Notes under the pieces: model-generated
The model's database searches: none
The model's input: only the letters and a program-made list of their open reading frames with translations
Told to the model about the DNA's origin: nothing
Shown: one piece after another, positions 26,456 to 34,540 of the stretch
Layout: the number at the start of each line of letters is the position of its first letter
Position numbering within the stretch: position 1 is the first letter of the stretch
Source of the DNA: Paenarthrobacter sp. DKR-5
Lineage (GTDB): Bacteria; Actinomycetota; Actinomycetes; Actinomycetales; Micrococcaceae
NCBI RefSeq assembly: GCF_018531425.1
Contig: NZ_JAHBOI010000003.1
Location: 186,001 to 250,000, forward strand
Length of the DNA: 64,000 nucleotides
Reading direction: 5' to 3'
Made by a program: the position numbers and the translations under genes

Positions 26456-28078
26456 TTAGCCGGGGGTGCAGTTGCCGTTGTTGGCGAGCAGCGACACCAA
26501 GGTCGTCGTGTCGCCGGCCTTGGCAAGGCCCTGCAGGTAATCGGCCGTCAGGGGCGGCCCGGACTGGGCCGGCTGCTGCGGTGCGGCGGGCTGCGCCGGG
26601 GCCGCCGGCTGCTGGTTTCCGCCGGCGGGAGCCTGCGCGGGCTGGCTGCCCGCGGACGACGAGCCCGCGGACGACGAGCCGGGAGCGGCCGGGGCCGCCG
26701 GGGCCTTGGCAGGGGCCGGATGCAGCAGGGCCTGGACCTTGGCGTGGATCTTGTCGAAGTCCGGGTAGGTGGAGAAGTTCACATCGAAGTCCGGAGGACC
26801 CAGGGTCAGCCGCTCCACCGGGTGCTGCTTGGTCTTCAGGGCCAGGTCCACGAAGCTGCCCAGCTGGGCCGAGGACACATCGGACTCGATGACCTTCTGC
26901 CCGGCGTTGGCGATGGCTTCGAACTTCGTCAGCAGGGTGGCCGGATCCATCTGCTTGACCATCGCCTGCTGGATGCACTGCTGCCGCTGGCTGCGGGCGT
27001 AGTCCGTCACGTACTCGCGGGAGCGGGCATACCAGAGGGCGTGGTAGCCATCCAGGGTCTGTTTCCCGGGGGCAATCCACCCTACCGGGGGCTCGTGCTG
27101 GTCGGTTCCGGCGATGTTGGCGCCGCTGATCGGCACCCAGCCGCCGGCGTTGATCGTCACCCCGCCCATCGCATCGATGATCTTCGAGAACCCGGCCATG
27201 TCGACCAGGATGTAAGACTGCACCTTGATGCCGAGCGTGCCGCTGGCGGCGTCCATCATGGCCTGGGCGCCCGGGTCGTCCTTGCCCGGGTAGAGGTCCT
27301 TGTACTTCTCGGTGACCGTTGTGTAGAGGAAGTTGATGATGCAGTTGTCGCCGCAGTTGTAACCGTCCGGGTACACCTTGTGCAGCGGCGAGTTGGCCGG
27401 GAACTGCGCGTTCTGGAAGTTGCGGGGAATGCTGATCGTGACTGCCTGGCCCGTCTGGGCGTCCACGCTGACGACGATGATGCTGTCCGGCCGCCGGCCG
27501 ACGCGGTCCGCGCCGGCGTCGCCGCCCATGACCAGGAAATTGTACCGGCCGTCCACCGGTTCCAGCGACGGCCCGGTGGCGAAGATGTTGCCGATGGCGT
27601 TGCGGCCCACGTTGAGCAGGTAGGCGGCGTAGCCCAGGCTGCCGCTGGTGAGCACCAGCAGCAAGGCCAGGGCGGCGCCGACGACGGGCCGGGCCCCCGG
27701 GGCGAGCAGCCGCGGCCGGATGATGCGCAGCGTGTTCAGGAATACGATCGCCCAGCCCACGGCGAGGGCGGCGAGCACCACGATCAGCACCAGCGAAAGC
27801 CACGGGTTGGTCAGCACGGAGAACACCAGGCTGCGCTTGAGCAGGTAGGCGGCCAGCGCGGCCAGCACCAGCGCCCAGACGGTGAGGGTGACACGCAGGA
27901 TCCGGCGACCGAACCGGCGGTCGCCGGCCACGATCTGGGCGCTGCCCGGCATCACCAGGGTCAGCAGCAGCAGCGTGAAGGCCCGCTTGGTGCGCACCGG
28001 AAGCGGCGAGTCCTGCGGGTGCCGCATCGGGTCAGTGAACCGGGGGGAGCTGCCGGTCCGCGGTTTGGAAGTGCTCAT
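26456..28078 (-). CDS. LytR-CpsA-Psr (LCP) family wall polymer transferase
   Basis: A 540-residue membrane protein that should transfer lipid-linked wall polymers to peptidoglycan. The N-terminus holds four hydrophobic segments (about residues 32-145), more than the single anchor of classical LytR. The extracytoplasmic LCP domain follows, with PDSIIVVSVDAQTGQ, SIPRNF and the arginine-rich YARSREYVTDYARSQRQQ that bind the pyrophosphate lipid. The C-terminus is a Pro/Ala/Gln/Ser-rich tail with a duplicated SSSAG unit, probably a wall-spanning linker. It lies 20 nt behind purE and 18 nt before manA in a leftward series. Confidence 0.9.
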   Translation of the reverse strand: MSTSKPRTGSSPRFTDPMRHPQDSPLPVRTKRAFTLLLLTLVMPGSAQIVAGDRRFGRRILRVTLTVWALVLAALAAYLLKRSLVFSVLTNPWLSLVLIVVLAALAVGWAIVFLNTLRIIRPRLLAPGARPVVGAALALLLVLTSGSLGYAAYLLNVGRNAIGNIFATGPSLEPVDGRYNFLVMGGDAGADRVGRRPDSIIVVSVDAQTGQAVTISIPRNFQNAQFPANSPLHKVYPDGYNCGDNCIINFLYTTVTEKYKDLYPGKDDPGAQAMMDAASGTLGIKVQSYILVDMAGFSKIIDAMGGVTINAGGWVPISGANIAGTDQHEPPVGWIAPGKQTLDGYHALWYARSREYVTDYARSQRQQCIQQAMVKQMDPATLLTKFEAIANAGQKVIESDVSSAQLGSFVDLALKTKQHPVERLTLGPPDFDVNFSTYPDFDKIHAKVQALLHPAPAKAPAAPAAPGSSSAGSSSAGSQPAQAPAGGNQQPAAPAQPAAPQQPAQSGPPLTADYLQGLAKAGDTTTLVSLLANNGNCTPG

Positions 28079-28098
28079 GGTCAGGTCCTGTCCGCGGC

Positions 28099-28659
28099 CT
28101 AGGCGTCGGCCGCGGGAACGGAGTCCGCGAACACATCACGGACCTTCGCGCGCAGGGCGTGACCCTTGCGGGTGGCCGTGGCGCGCAGCTCGTCCGAGAA
28201 CTCCAGCAGCGCGGCCTGCAGCTCGGCCGCTGTCTCGTCCGTGCCGCTGGCGAGCATCCGCACGGCGAGCAGGCCGGCGTTGCGGGCACCGCCGATCGAC
28301 ACCGTGGCCACCGGGACGCCGGCGGGCATCTGCACGATGGACAGCAGCGAGTCCATGCCGTCGAGGGTCTTCAACGGCACCGGAACGCCGATGACGGGCA
28401 GCGGGGTGACCGCAGCGAGCATGCCGGGCAGGTGCGCGGCACCGCCGGCCCCGGCGATGATGGCGCGCAGCCCGCGGGTGTGGGCCTGCTGGCCGTAGCT
28501 GATCATTTCGGCGGGCATCCGGTGGGCGGAGACCACGTCGACTTCGAAGGGCACGGAGAACTCAGCCAGCGCTTCGGCGGCCGCCTCCATGACGTTCCAG
28601 TCCGAGTCGGAGCCCATCACGATGCCGACCAGGGGTGCAGCTGTCGGGGGAGTGGTCAT
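28099..28659 (-). CDS. purE: N5-carboxyaminoimidazole ribonucleotide mutase
   Basis: PurE moves the carboxyl group of N5-CAIR to give CAIR in purine biosynthesis, acting after PurK. The 186-residue protein has the family core: [14 protein letters not shown] near the start (phosphate and substrate binding), VVSAHRMP with the catalytic His, and [14 protein letters not shown]. The C-terminal 25 residues are an extra basic helix. The ATG overlaps the purK stop as ATGA, so the two are translationally coupled. Confidence 0.96.
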   Translation of the reverse strand: MTTPPTAAPLVGIVMGSDSDWNVMEAAAEALAEFSVPFEVDVVSAHRMPAEMISYGQQAHTRGLRAIIAGAGGAAHLPGMLAAVTPLPVIGVPVPLKTLDGMDSLLSIVQMPAGVPVATVSIGGARNAGLLAVRMLASGTDETAAELQAALLEFSDELRATATRKGHALRAKVRDVFADSVPAADA

Positions 28660-29840
28660 GGTGCCTCCTCGGCGTTCGGGCGGTGGCCGTCGCGGATGAT
28701 CGCGGCGACGGTGGACGCGCGGCGCCGCACCTCGTCCGCTTCATCGGCGGCGGACCCGACGATATTGATGTGGCCGATCTTGCGCCCCGGCCGGACGGAC
28801 TTGCCGTAGCAGTGGACCTTGGCGGCGGGATCGGCGGCGAGCGCCTGCGGGTAGGCGCTGAACAGGTCGGTGTTGGCGCCGCCCAGGAAGTTCTTCATCA
28901 CGACGACGGCGCCCAGCGCGTCGGTGGCCCCCAGCGGCAGGTCCAGCACGGCGCGAAGGTGCTGCTCGAACTGGCCGGTGACCGCGCCGTCCATGGTCCA
29001 GTGCCCGGTGTTGTGCGGGCGCATCGCGAGTTCGTTGACCAGGAAGCCGGCGCCGTGCCCCGGCGTCTCGAACAGTTCCGCCGCCATCACGCCTGTGACC
29101 CCGAGCTCCGCGGCGATCCGCAGCGCGGCTTCTTCGGCGGCCGCGGCGACCTCGACAGCGATGCCCGGCGCCGGGGCGATGACCTCGTCGCAGACCCCGT
29201 CCACCTGGATCGAGTGGACAACCGGCCAGGCACGTGCCTGCCCGCTCGGGGTGCGGGCCACCAGCGCGGAGAGTTCGCGGCTGAAGTCCACCTTCTCTTC
29301 GGCCAGCAGCGGGCTCATCTGCTCGAACCATTCCGCGGTGCCCCGCTCGGCGGCTTCCGCCGGACCGTCGATGATCTTCACGCCCTTGCCGTCGTACCCT
29401 CCGCGCGGGGTCTTGAGCACCACCGGCCAGCCGATGGCGTCGCCGAAGGCGAGGAGTTCCTGTACGGACCCGACGGCGGACCAGCGCGGGTTGGGCAGGC
29501 CGAGCCTGTCGATCGCTTCCCGCATCACCAGCTTGTCCTGGGCGTGCACGAGGGCGTCCGGGCCGGGCTGGACGTTGACGCCGTCGGCCAGCAGGGCATG
29601 CAGGTGGGCGGTGGGGACATGCTCGTGGTCGAAGGTGAGCACGTCCAGGCCCTCCGCGAACCGGCGCAGGGTCGCCAAGTCCGTGTAGTCGCCGACCACG
29701 GAGGTGGCGACGGCCGAGACAGCGGACACCTCCGGCGTCTCGGCCAGCACACGCAGCTCGAACCCTAGCGCTGTGGCGGCCGGGGCCATCATCCGGGCCA
29801 GCTGGCCGCCTCCGACAACACCGATTACTGGAAAAGTCAC
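28656..29840 (-). CDS. purK: N5-carboxyaminoimidazole ribonucleotide synthase
   Basis: An ATP-grasp enzyme that carboxylates AIR to N5-CAIR with ATP and bicarbonate. I start it at the GTG at 29840, immediately before the conserved [15 protein letters not shown]; this gives 394 residues, close to the usual 355-400. The frame is open to 29918 but those residues are not conserved. [12 protein letters not shown], the glycine-rich ATP-grasp loop, and [13 protein letters not shown], the metal and substrate block, are intact. TAGGCT seven bases before the GTG and the lack of a Shine-Dalgarno indicate a leaderless mRNA. Confidence 0.94.
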   Translation of the reverse strand: MTFPVIGVVGGGQLARMMAPAATALGFELRVLAETPEVSAVSAVATSVVGDYTDLATLRRFAEGLDVLTFDHEHVPTAHLHALLADGVNVQPGPDALVHAQDKLVMREAIDRLGLPNPRWSAVGSVQELLAFGDAIGWPVVLKTPRGGYDGKGVKIIDGPAEAAERGTAEWFEQMSPLLAEEKVDFSRELSALVARTPSGQARAWPVVHSIQVDGVCDEVIAPAPGIAVEVAAAAEEAALRIAAELGVTGVMAAELFETPGHGAGFLVNELAMRPHNTGHWTMDGAVTGQFEQHLRAVLDLPLGATDALGAVVVMKNFLGGANTDLFSAYPQALAADPAAKVHCYGKSVRPGRKIGHINIVGSAADEADEVRRRASTVAAIIRDGHRPNAEEAP

Positions 29841-30100
29841 AAGGGTCAGCCTACCGAACGGGTCCGTGAATTCGCTGGTCGCCGCCCTACCCGGCCGGTG
29901 CGCGACTTCGCAGCTCATGACGGCTCAACCGCTGCGGAGGCGGCGTGATCTGCGAAGTGGCGGGTGTTTCCGCGGCAGTTTCGGCGGCCGCCGGCACGTG
30001 ATGCGCGCCGCATTCGCGTCCCGGCGTGGCGATCTCCCAGCTGTGCGCGGTAAAATCGACAGCTGTCCCGGTTCCGGGCACTGATGGACCGTGGAGGGTC
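29841..30100. promoter_or_regulatory. Divergent purK/gtrA control region with inverted repeat
   Basis: 260 nt without a gene. It contains the purK -10 (TAGGCT on the minus strand at 29853-29848), the gtrA -10 TAAAAT (30051-30056) and an inverted repeat ACTTCGCAG (29905-29913) / CTGCGAAGT (29950-29958) that extends outward to 13 bp with one mismatch. The 36-nt loop is purine- and GC-rich. The repeat is unrelated to the palindrome family of the first 24 kb. Confidence 0.5.
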
Positions 30101-30685
30101 ATGATTAACGCACTTGCAGAGCGCATCCGCGGTCTCGCCTCACTCTTCTGGCGCGAAGTAGCCAAGTTCGGCGTCGTCGGCGGGGTTGCCTTTGTGATCG
30201 ACAGCGGCATCTTCCTGTGGATGATGAGCGGCCCGATGCAGGGAAGCCACGTCAAGTCCAAGGTCGTCGCCGGTATCGTCGCCACGATCTTCTCCTGGGT
30301 GGCCAACCGCTACTGGACCTTCCGCCACCGCCGCCGTGCCTCCGCTGTGCGCGAGCTGGTGCTCTTCGTGATCATGAACGGCATCGGCCTTGGCATTGCC
30401 GCGGCCTGCGTCTGGTTCACCAACTACGTGCTCGGCCTCAACGACCAGACGTCCAGCTTCGTCGCCGGCAGCATTGTCGGCCTGGTGCTCGGCACGATCT
30501 TCCGCTTTTTCGCCTACCGGTTCTGGGTCTTCCGCAAGGAACTCGACGAAGAGCCTGCTTTTGCGCACGACGGCGAACTGATCGAACACCACCGCACCGG
30601 CCAGCAGGCAACAGCTGCCCATCCGGCCGCTCCGGAGGCCCCCGCGGGCGCCTCCGACCCGCTGCCGGTCCGGCCCACCGAGTAG
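30101..30685 (+). CDS. GtrA-like flippase family protein
   Basis: A 194-residue membrane protein of the GtrA family (PF04138) with four membrane segments: FGVVGGVAFVIDSGIFLWMM, VVAGIVATIFSWVANRYWTF, LVLFVIMNGIGLGIAAACVWF and SFVAGSIVGLVLGTIFRFFAYRFWVF. The WRE-KFGVVGG opening and NRYWTFRHR motif are typical. GtrA proteins are thought to flip polyprenyl-phosphate sugars across the membrane for wall or glycoprotein glycosylation. The C-terminal 50 residues are an acidic, Ala/Pro-rich cytoplasmic tail. Start ATG 30101 follows GGAGG; the frame continues upstream without conservation. Confidence 0.88.
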   Translation: MINALAERIRGLASLFWREVAKFGVVGGVAFVIDSGIFLWMMSGPMQGSHVKSKVVAGIVATIFSWVANRYWTFRHRRRASAVRELVLFVIMNGIGLGIAAACVWFTNYVLGLNDQTSSFVAGSIVGLVLGTIFRFFAYRFWVFRKELDEEPAFAHDGELIEHHRTGQQATAAHPAAPEAPAGASDPLPVRPTE

Positions 30686-30726
30686 CCAGCTCCCGTAATC
30701 AGCACCCGAACGAGGCGGCGAACCGG

Positions 30727-31197
30727 CTAATCTCCCTCGGACTGATCGCCGCCGACCACCAGCACCGGGCAGTGGGCGTGTGCTGCGCACGCGGCGCTGA
30801 CCGAGCCGATCGTCTGGCCCAGGAAACCGCCGCTGCCGCGCCGTCCCACGACCAGCAGCTGCGCCCCGCGGCTCTCTTCGATGAGGATCTTCGCCGTCGA
30901 GCCGTACCTCACGTCGACGTCGAGGTCCTTCGGCCTGTCCTCGCCGAAGGCGCGCTCCAGCGCCAGGTCCACCTGACGCCGCGCCTCGTCCTCGAGTTGG
31001 TTCTTCATCGCATCATTGCCGACCGGCAGGTAGCCGGAAATATAGAAATCCGACAAGCTCCAGCACGTTACCGCGGTCAGGGGCGCCCCGAGCGCGGCAG
31101 CCATCCGCCCAGCCATCCGCAGCGCGGCCGTCGAGTACTCGGACCCGTCCACGCCGACGACGACACGGCCGGCCCGGCCCGGCGAGGATTCATTCAT
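30727..31197 (-). CDS. Universal stress protein
   Basis: A 156-residue single-domain UspA protein of the ATP-binding type. VVVGVDGSEYSTAALRMA opens the fold, and GRRGSGGFLGQTIGSVS near residues 118-134 is the GX2GX9G(S/T) nucleotide loop. Usp proteins bind ATP and promote survival under starvation or low oxygen; several are core members of the mycobacterial DosR regulon. It is divergent from the HAD-GH65 gene, and two candidate DosR-like boxes lie in the 121 bp between them. Confidence 0.93.
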   Translation of the reverse strand: MNESSPGRAGRVVVGVDGSEYSTAALRMAGRMAAALGAPLTAVTCWSLSDFYISGYLPVGNDAMKNQLEDEARRQVDLALERAFGEDRPKDLDVDVRYGSTAKILIEESRGAQLLVVGRRGSGGFLGQTIGSVSAACAAHAHCPVLVVGGDQSEGD

Positions 31198-31233
31198 GCC
31201 CCCAGCCTGCTGTCACGGCGGTCGGCCCCGCTA

Positions 31234-31267
31234 GGTCCGAAGGTCCCGCCGGCGGGTCCAAAGGCAC
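31234..31267. promoter_or_regulatory. Two candidate DosR/DevR-like boxes, usp/GH65 promoter region
   Basis: Read on the minus strand, 31247-31234 is GGGACCTTCGGACC and 31267-31254 is GTGCCTTTGGACCC. They start exactly 20 bp apart, like paired DevR boxes in mycobacteria whose consensus is GGGACTTNNGNCCC. The first lies 37 nt before usp, the second 52 nt before the HAD-GH65 gene. Similar boxes occur at 38315 and 38359. Confidence 0.5.
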
Positions 31268-31318
31268 TTGAGCGGGCCGCCCGGCCGGTGTTGGCTGGTG
31301 GGCGAAAGGCGGTTGCGG

Positions 31319-34300
31319 ATGCGAGGAGCGGAGAGTGCACCAGCCGGCGGTGCACCGGGGGCCGGGGGAGCCGCGCCTGCCCGGGCAACGTCGCCCACGG
31401 TCGCCGGAACGCTATCGCCGTTCGCGGCAGTGATCTTCGACCTCGACGGGGTCGTCACGGACACTGCCGAGGTGCACGCGGAGACCTGGAGGCAGCTTTT
31501 CGACGACGTGCTGCAGGATCCCCGGCTGCCGGCGACGGCGCGGCTGGGCGCGTTCACCGCCGAGGACTACCGCCGGTTCGTGGACGGCCGGACCCGGGAG
31601 GACGGCGTGCGCACCTTCCTGCAGTCGCGCGGCGTCGTGCTGCCGGAAGGTTCGCCTGGGGACTCCTCCGCGGAGTGGACCGTGGCCGGCCTCGGCGCCC
31701 GCAAGAACGAGTTGTTCCTGGACCGGCTGCGCCTGCACGGCGTGCGCACGTTTCCCGGCACGATCGAGATGCTGGACAGGCTGCGTGCCGGCCAGGTGCC
31801 GGTGGTGCTCGTCACCGCCAGCCGCAACGCCGCGGCGGTGCTGGCCGCCGCGCACCTTGAGGGCGTCTTCGACATCGTCATCGACGGCGTGACGGCCGCC
31901 GAGCTCGGCCTGCCGGGCAAACCGGACCCCGCACTGTTCCTCGAAGCGGCTCGCCGGCTCGCGCTGCCCCCGGCCCAGGTGGCCGTGCTCGAGGACTCGG
32001 TGCCCGGGGTGCTGGCCGCGCACCGCGGCGGTTTCGGACTCGTCGTCGGCATCGACAGGGCCGCGCTGCGGGCCGAAATGGAAGCCGCCGGAGCCCACCA
32101 GGTGCTCGGCGACGTCAGCGAATTCGACATCGGCCTCGTGCTCACCGACCCCTGGCTGCTCGTTTACGAGGGCTTCGAGCCGGCGCACGAGGCCCACCGC
32201 GAGGCGCTGACCACGCTCGGCAACGGGTATCTGGGCACGCGGGGCACCGCTCCGGAAAGCCGGGCGGGGGCGCTGCACTACCCGGGAACGTATCTGGCCG
32301 GCGTTTATAACCGGCTGGTCAGCATCATCCAGGGCCAGCGGGTTGAGGACGAGCACATGGTCAACGTGCCCAACTGGCTGGTGTTCGATGTGCGGATCGG
32401 CGGCGGCCGCTGGTGGTCCGAGGGTGGCCTGAAGTTCCGCCAGGAGCGGCGTGAACTGGATCTGCGGCAGGCGGTGCTGCACCGCCATGTTCTCCTGGTC
32501 GACGACGCCGGCCAGGAGCTGGAGGTGCGGCAGCGGCGTGTGGTGTCGATGGCGGACCCGCACCTTGCCGCCCTGGAAACCACCCTGACCGCCCGCGGCT
32601 GGCACGGGCCGGTGAGCCTGCGCAGCGGCATCGACACCGACGTGGCGAACCTGAACGTGCGCGAAGACGCGCTGCTGGCCATCCGGCACCTGAGTACCCT
32701 GGGCGCCGCGGTGTCCGAGGACGGCATTCAGACCGTCGACGTGCAGACGAGCCAGAGCCACATCCGGATCGCCGCCGCCGTGCGCACGGTGCTCTCCCGG
32801 CCCGCCGTCGGCGTGGCCGAGGAAGAGGAAGGCCGCTACTGGCGGAGGTTCGAGGTGGAGCTTGAGGACGGGGTGCCGCTGGTGGTCGACAAGACCGTGG
32901 CGCTGATGACGTCCAGGGACTGGGCCACGTCGTCCCCGCGCTCCGGGGCGCTCGCCGTCCTGGCCCGGAGCCCGGAACGTTTCGGCGAAGTCCTGGCAGC
33001 GCACGCGTCGGAATGGCGGCGGCTTTGGCAGTTTTTCGTCGTCGAGCTCGACGCCGGCCCTCAGAACCAGCTTATTTTGAACCTGCATGTCTTCCATTTG
33101 CTCCAGACCCTTACGGTGCACACCGCCGAACTCGACGCCGGTGTTCCTGCGCGCGGGCTGCACGGCGAGGGGTACCGGGGGCATGTCTTCTGGGATGAGC
33201 TGTTCGTCCTGCCGCTGGTGACTTCGAGGCTGCCGTCGGTGTCGCGGGCGCTGCTGGACTACCGGTGGCGCCGGCTCGACGCCGCACGCGACGCGGCGCA
33301 GGCCCTGGGACTCGACGGAGCCCAGTTTCCCTGGCAAAGCGGGAGCGACGGAACCGAGGAGACGCCGCTCTGGCTGTTCAACCCGCGGTCCGGGCACTGG
33401 GTGCCGGACCACTCCCGGCTGCAACGGCACGTGGGGCTCGCGGTGGCCTACAACGCCTGGCAGTACTTCGAGGCGACGGAGGACCGGCTCTGGCTGCTGC
33501 AGCACGGGGCTGAGCTGATCGTCGAAGTCGCCAGGCTGTTCATCTCGCTGGCCGAGCACGATCCGGAAACGGACCGGTTCCACCTGCGCGGGGTGATGGG
33601 CCCTGACGAGTACCACGACGGCTACCCGGAAAGTCCCGGGCAGGGGCTGAACGACAACGCCTACACCAACGTGCTTGCCGCCTGGACCTGCGGCCGTGCG
33701 GTGCACATCCTTGACCTGATCCAGGGCCATGACCGGGAGGACCTGCGGGACCGGTTGCGGATCGGCTCCTCCGAACTGGACCGCTGGGAACACCTGAGCC
33801 GACGGATGTTCGTACCGTTCCACGGCGACGGCGTCATCAGCCAGTTCGAAGGCTACGGCCGGCTGCAGGAACTGGACTGGGACCGGTACCGGCGCAACTA
33901 CGGCAAGCTTGAACGGCTCGACCTGATCCTCGAAGCCGAGGGCGACAGTGCCAACCGCTATCAGATGGCCAAACAAGCGGATGTGCTGATGCTGCTGTAC
34001 GTGTTCGGCGAGGAGCATCTGATCTCCCTGCTGGACCGGATGGACTATACGGTGACGCCGGAACAACTGGCCCGTACGGTCGACTTCTATCTCGCGCGCA
34101 CCGCCCATGGCTCCACATTGAGCCGGGTAGCGCATGCTTCGGTGCTCGCCAGCCGGGATCCGGAGCTTGCCTGGAAGACTTTTCGGGAGGCCCTGGATGC
34201 GGACCTGGATGACACCCAGGGCGGCACCACCTCGACCGGAATCCACCTTGGCGCCATGGCTGGCACCATCGACGTCATCCAGCGCACGTTCGCCGGGATG

Positions 34301-34540
34301 CGAATGACTCACGACGCGCTGGTCTTCACGCCGCGGATGCCCGCCGGGCTGCGCGGGGTGTCCTTCCAGTTGCGCTACCGCGACCAGTTGCTCGACGTCA
34401 CGCTCGAACACGGACGGCTGCGGATCACGGCGGCCCCGGGCACGGCTGCGCCGGTGCGGGTGAGGGTGGGGCCAGCGGAGGCGCGGATCGGGCCCGGCGA
34501 GGAACACGACTTCGAGCTGCCCGGGCCGCCTTCAGGATGA
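31319..34540 (+). CDS. HAD phosphatase/phosphoglucomutase fused to GH65 glycoside phosphorylase
   Basis: A 1073-residue two-domain protein. Residues about 35-270 form a HAD domain of beta-phosphoglucomutase type (FDLDGVVTDTAE near 39, LVTASRN, GKPDPALFLEAA, VLEDSVPGVLA). The rest is a GH65 phosphorylase (TLGNGYLGTRG, then the catalytic acid in GVMGPDEYHDG near 763, and KQADVLMLLYVF). GH65 enzymes phosphorolyse trehalose, maltose, kojibiose or related disaccharides to beta-glucose-1-phosphate; a fused phosphoglucomutase would turn that into glucose-6-phosphate. The disaccharide cannot be fixed by eye. The ATG at 31319 has only a weak Shine-Dalgarno. The last 9 bp overlap the convergent ATPase gene. 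Confidence 0.88.
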   Translation: MRGAESAPAGGAPGAGGAAPARATSPTVAGTLSPFAAVIFDLDGVVTDTAEVHAETWRQLFDDVLQDPRLPATARLGAFTAEDYRRFVDGRTREDGVRTFLQSRGVVLPEGSPGDSSAEWTVAGLGARKNELFLDRLRLHGVRTFPGTIEMLDRLRAGQVPVVLVTASRNAAAVLAAAHLEGVFDIVIDGVTAAELGLPGKPDPALFLEAARRLALPPAQVAVLEDSVPGVLAAHRGGFGLVVGIDRAALRAEMEAAGAHQVLGDVSEFDIGLVLTDPWLLVYEGFEPAHEAHREALTTLGNGYLGTRGTAPESRAGALHYPGTYLAGVYNRLVSIIQGQRVEDEHMVNVPNWLVFDVRIGGGRWWSEGGLKFRQERRELDLRQAVLHRHVLLVDDAGQELEVRQRRVVSMADPHLAALETTLTARGWHGPVSLRSGIDTDVANLNVREDALLAIRHLSTLGAAVSEDGIQTVDVQTSQSHIRIAAAVRTVLSRPAVGVAEEEEGRYWRRFEVELEDGVPLVVDKTVALMTSRDWATSSPRSGALAVLARSPERFGEVLAAHASEWRRLWQFFVVELDAGPQNQLILNLHVFHLLQTLTVHTAELDAGVPARGLHGEGYRGHVFWDELFVLPLVTSRLPSVSRALLDYRWRRLDAARDAAQALGLDGAQFPWQSGSDGTEETPLWLFNPRSGHWVPDHSRLQRHVGLAVAYNAWQYFEATEDRLWLLQHGAELIVEVARLFISLAEHDPETDRFHLRGVMGPDEYHDGYPESPGQGLNDNAYTNVLAAWTCGRAVHILDLIQGHDREDLRDRLRIGSSELDRWEHLSRRMFVPFHGDGVISQFEGYGRLQELDWDRYRRNYGKLERLDLILEAEGDSANRYQMAKQADVLMLLYVFGEEHLISLLDRMDYTVTPEQLARTVDFYLARTAHGSTLSRVAHASVLASRDPELAWKTFREALDADLDDTQGGTTSTGIHLGAMAGTIDVIQRTFAGMRMTHDALVFTPRMPAGLRGVSFQLRYRDQLLDVTLEHGRLRITAAPGTAAPVRVRVGPAEARIGPGEEHDFELPGPPSG

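Noticed and set aside
31412-34507. 1031-codon open frame antisense to the HAD-GH65 gene
   Set aside because: It is the mirror of high third-position GC in the real gene; the translation is low-complexity (Gly, His, Arg, Gln-rich) with no domain.
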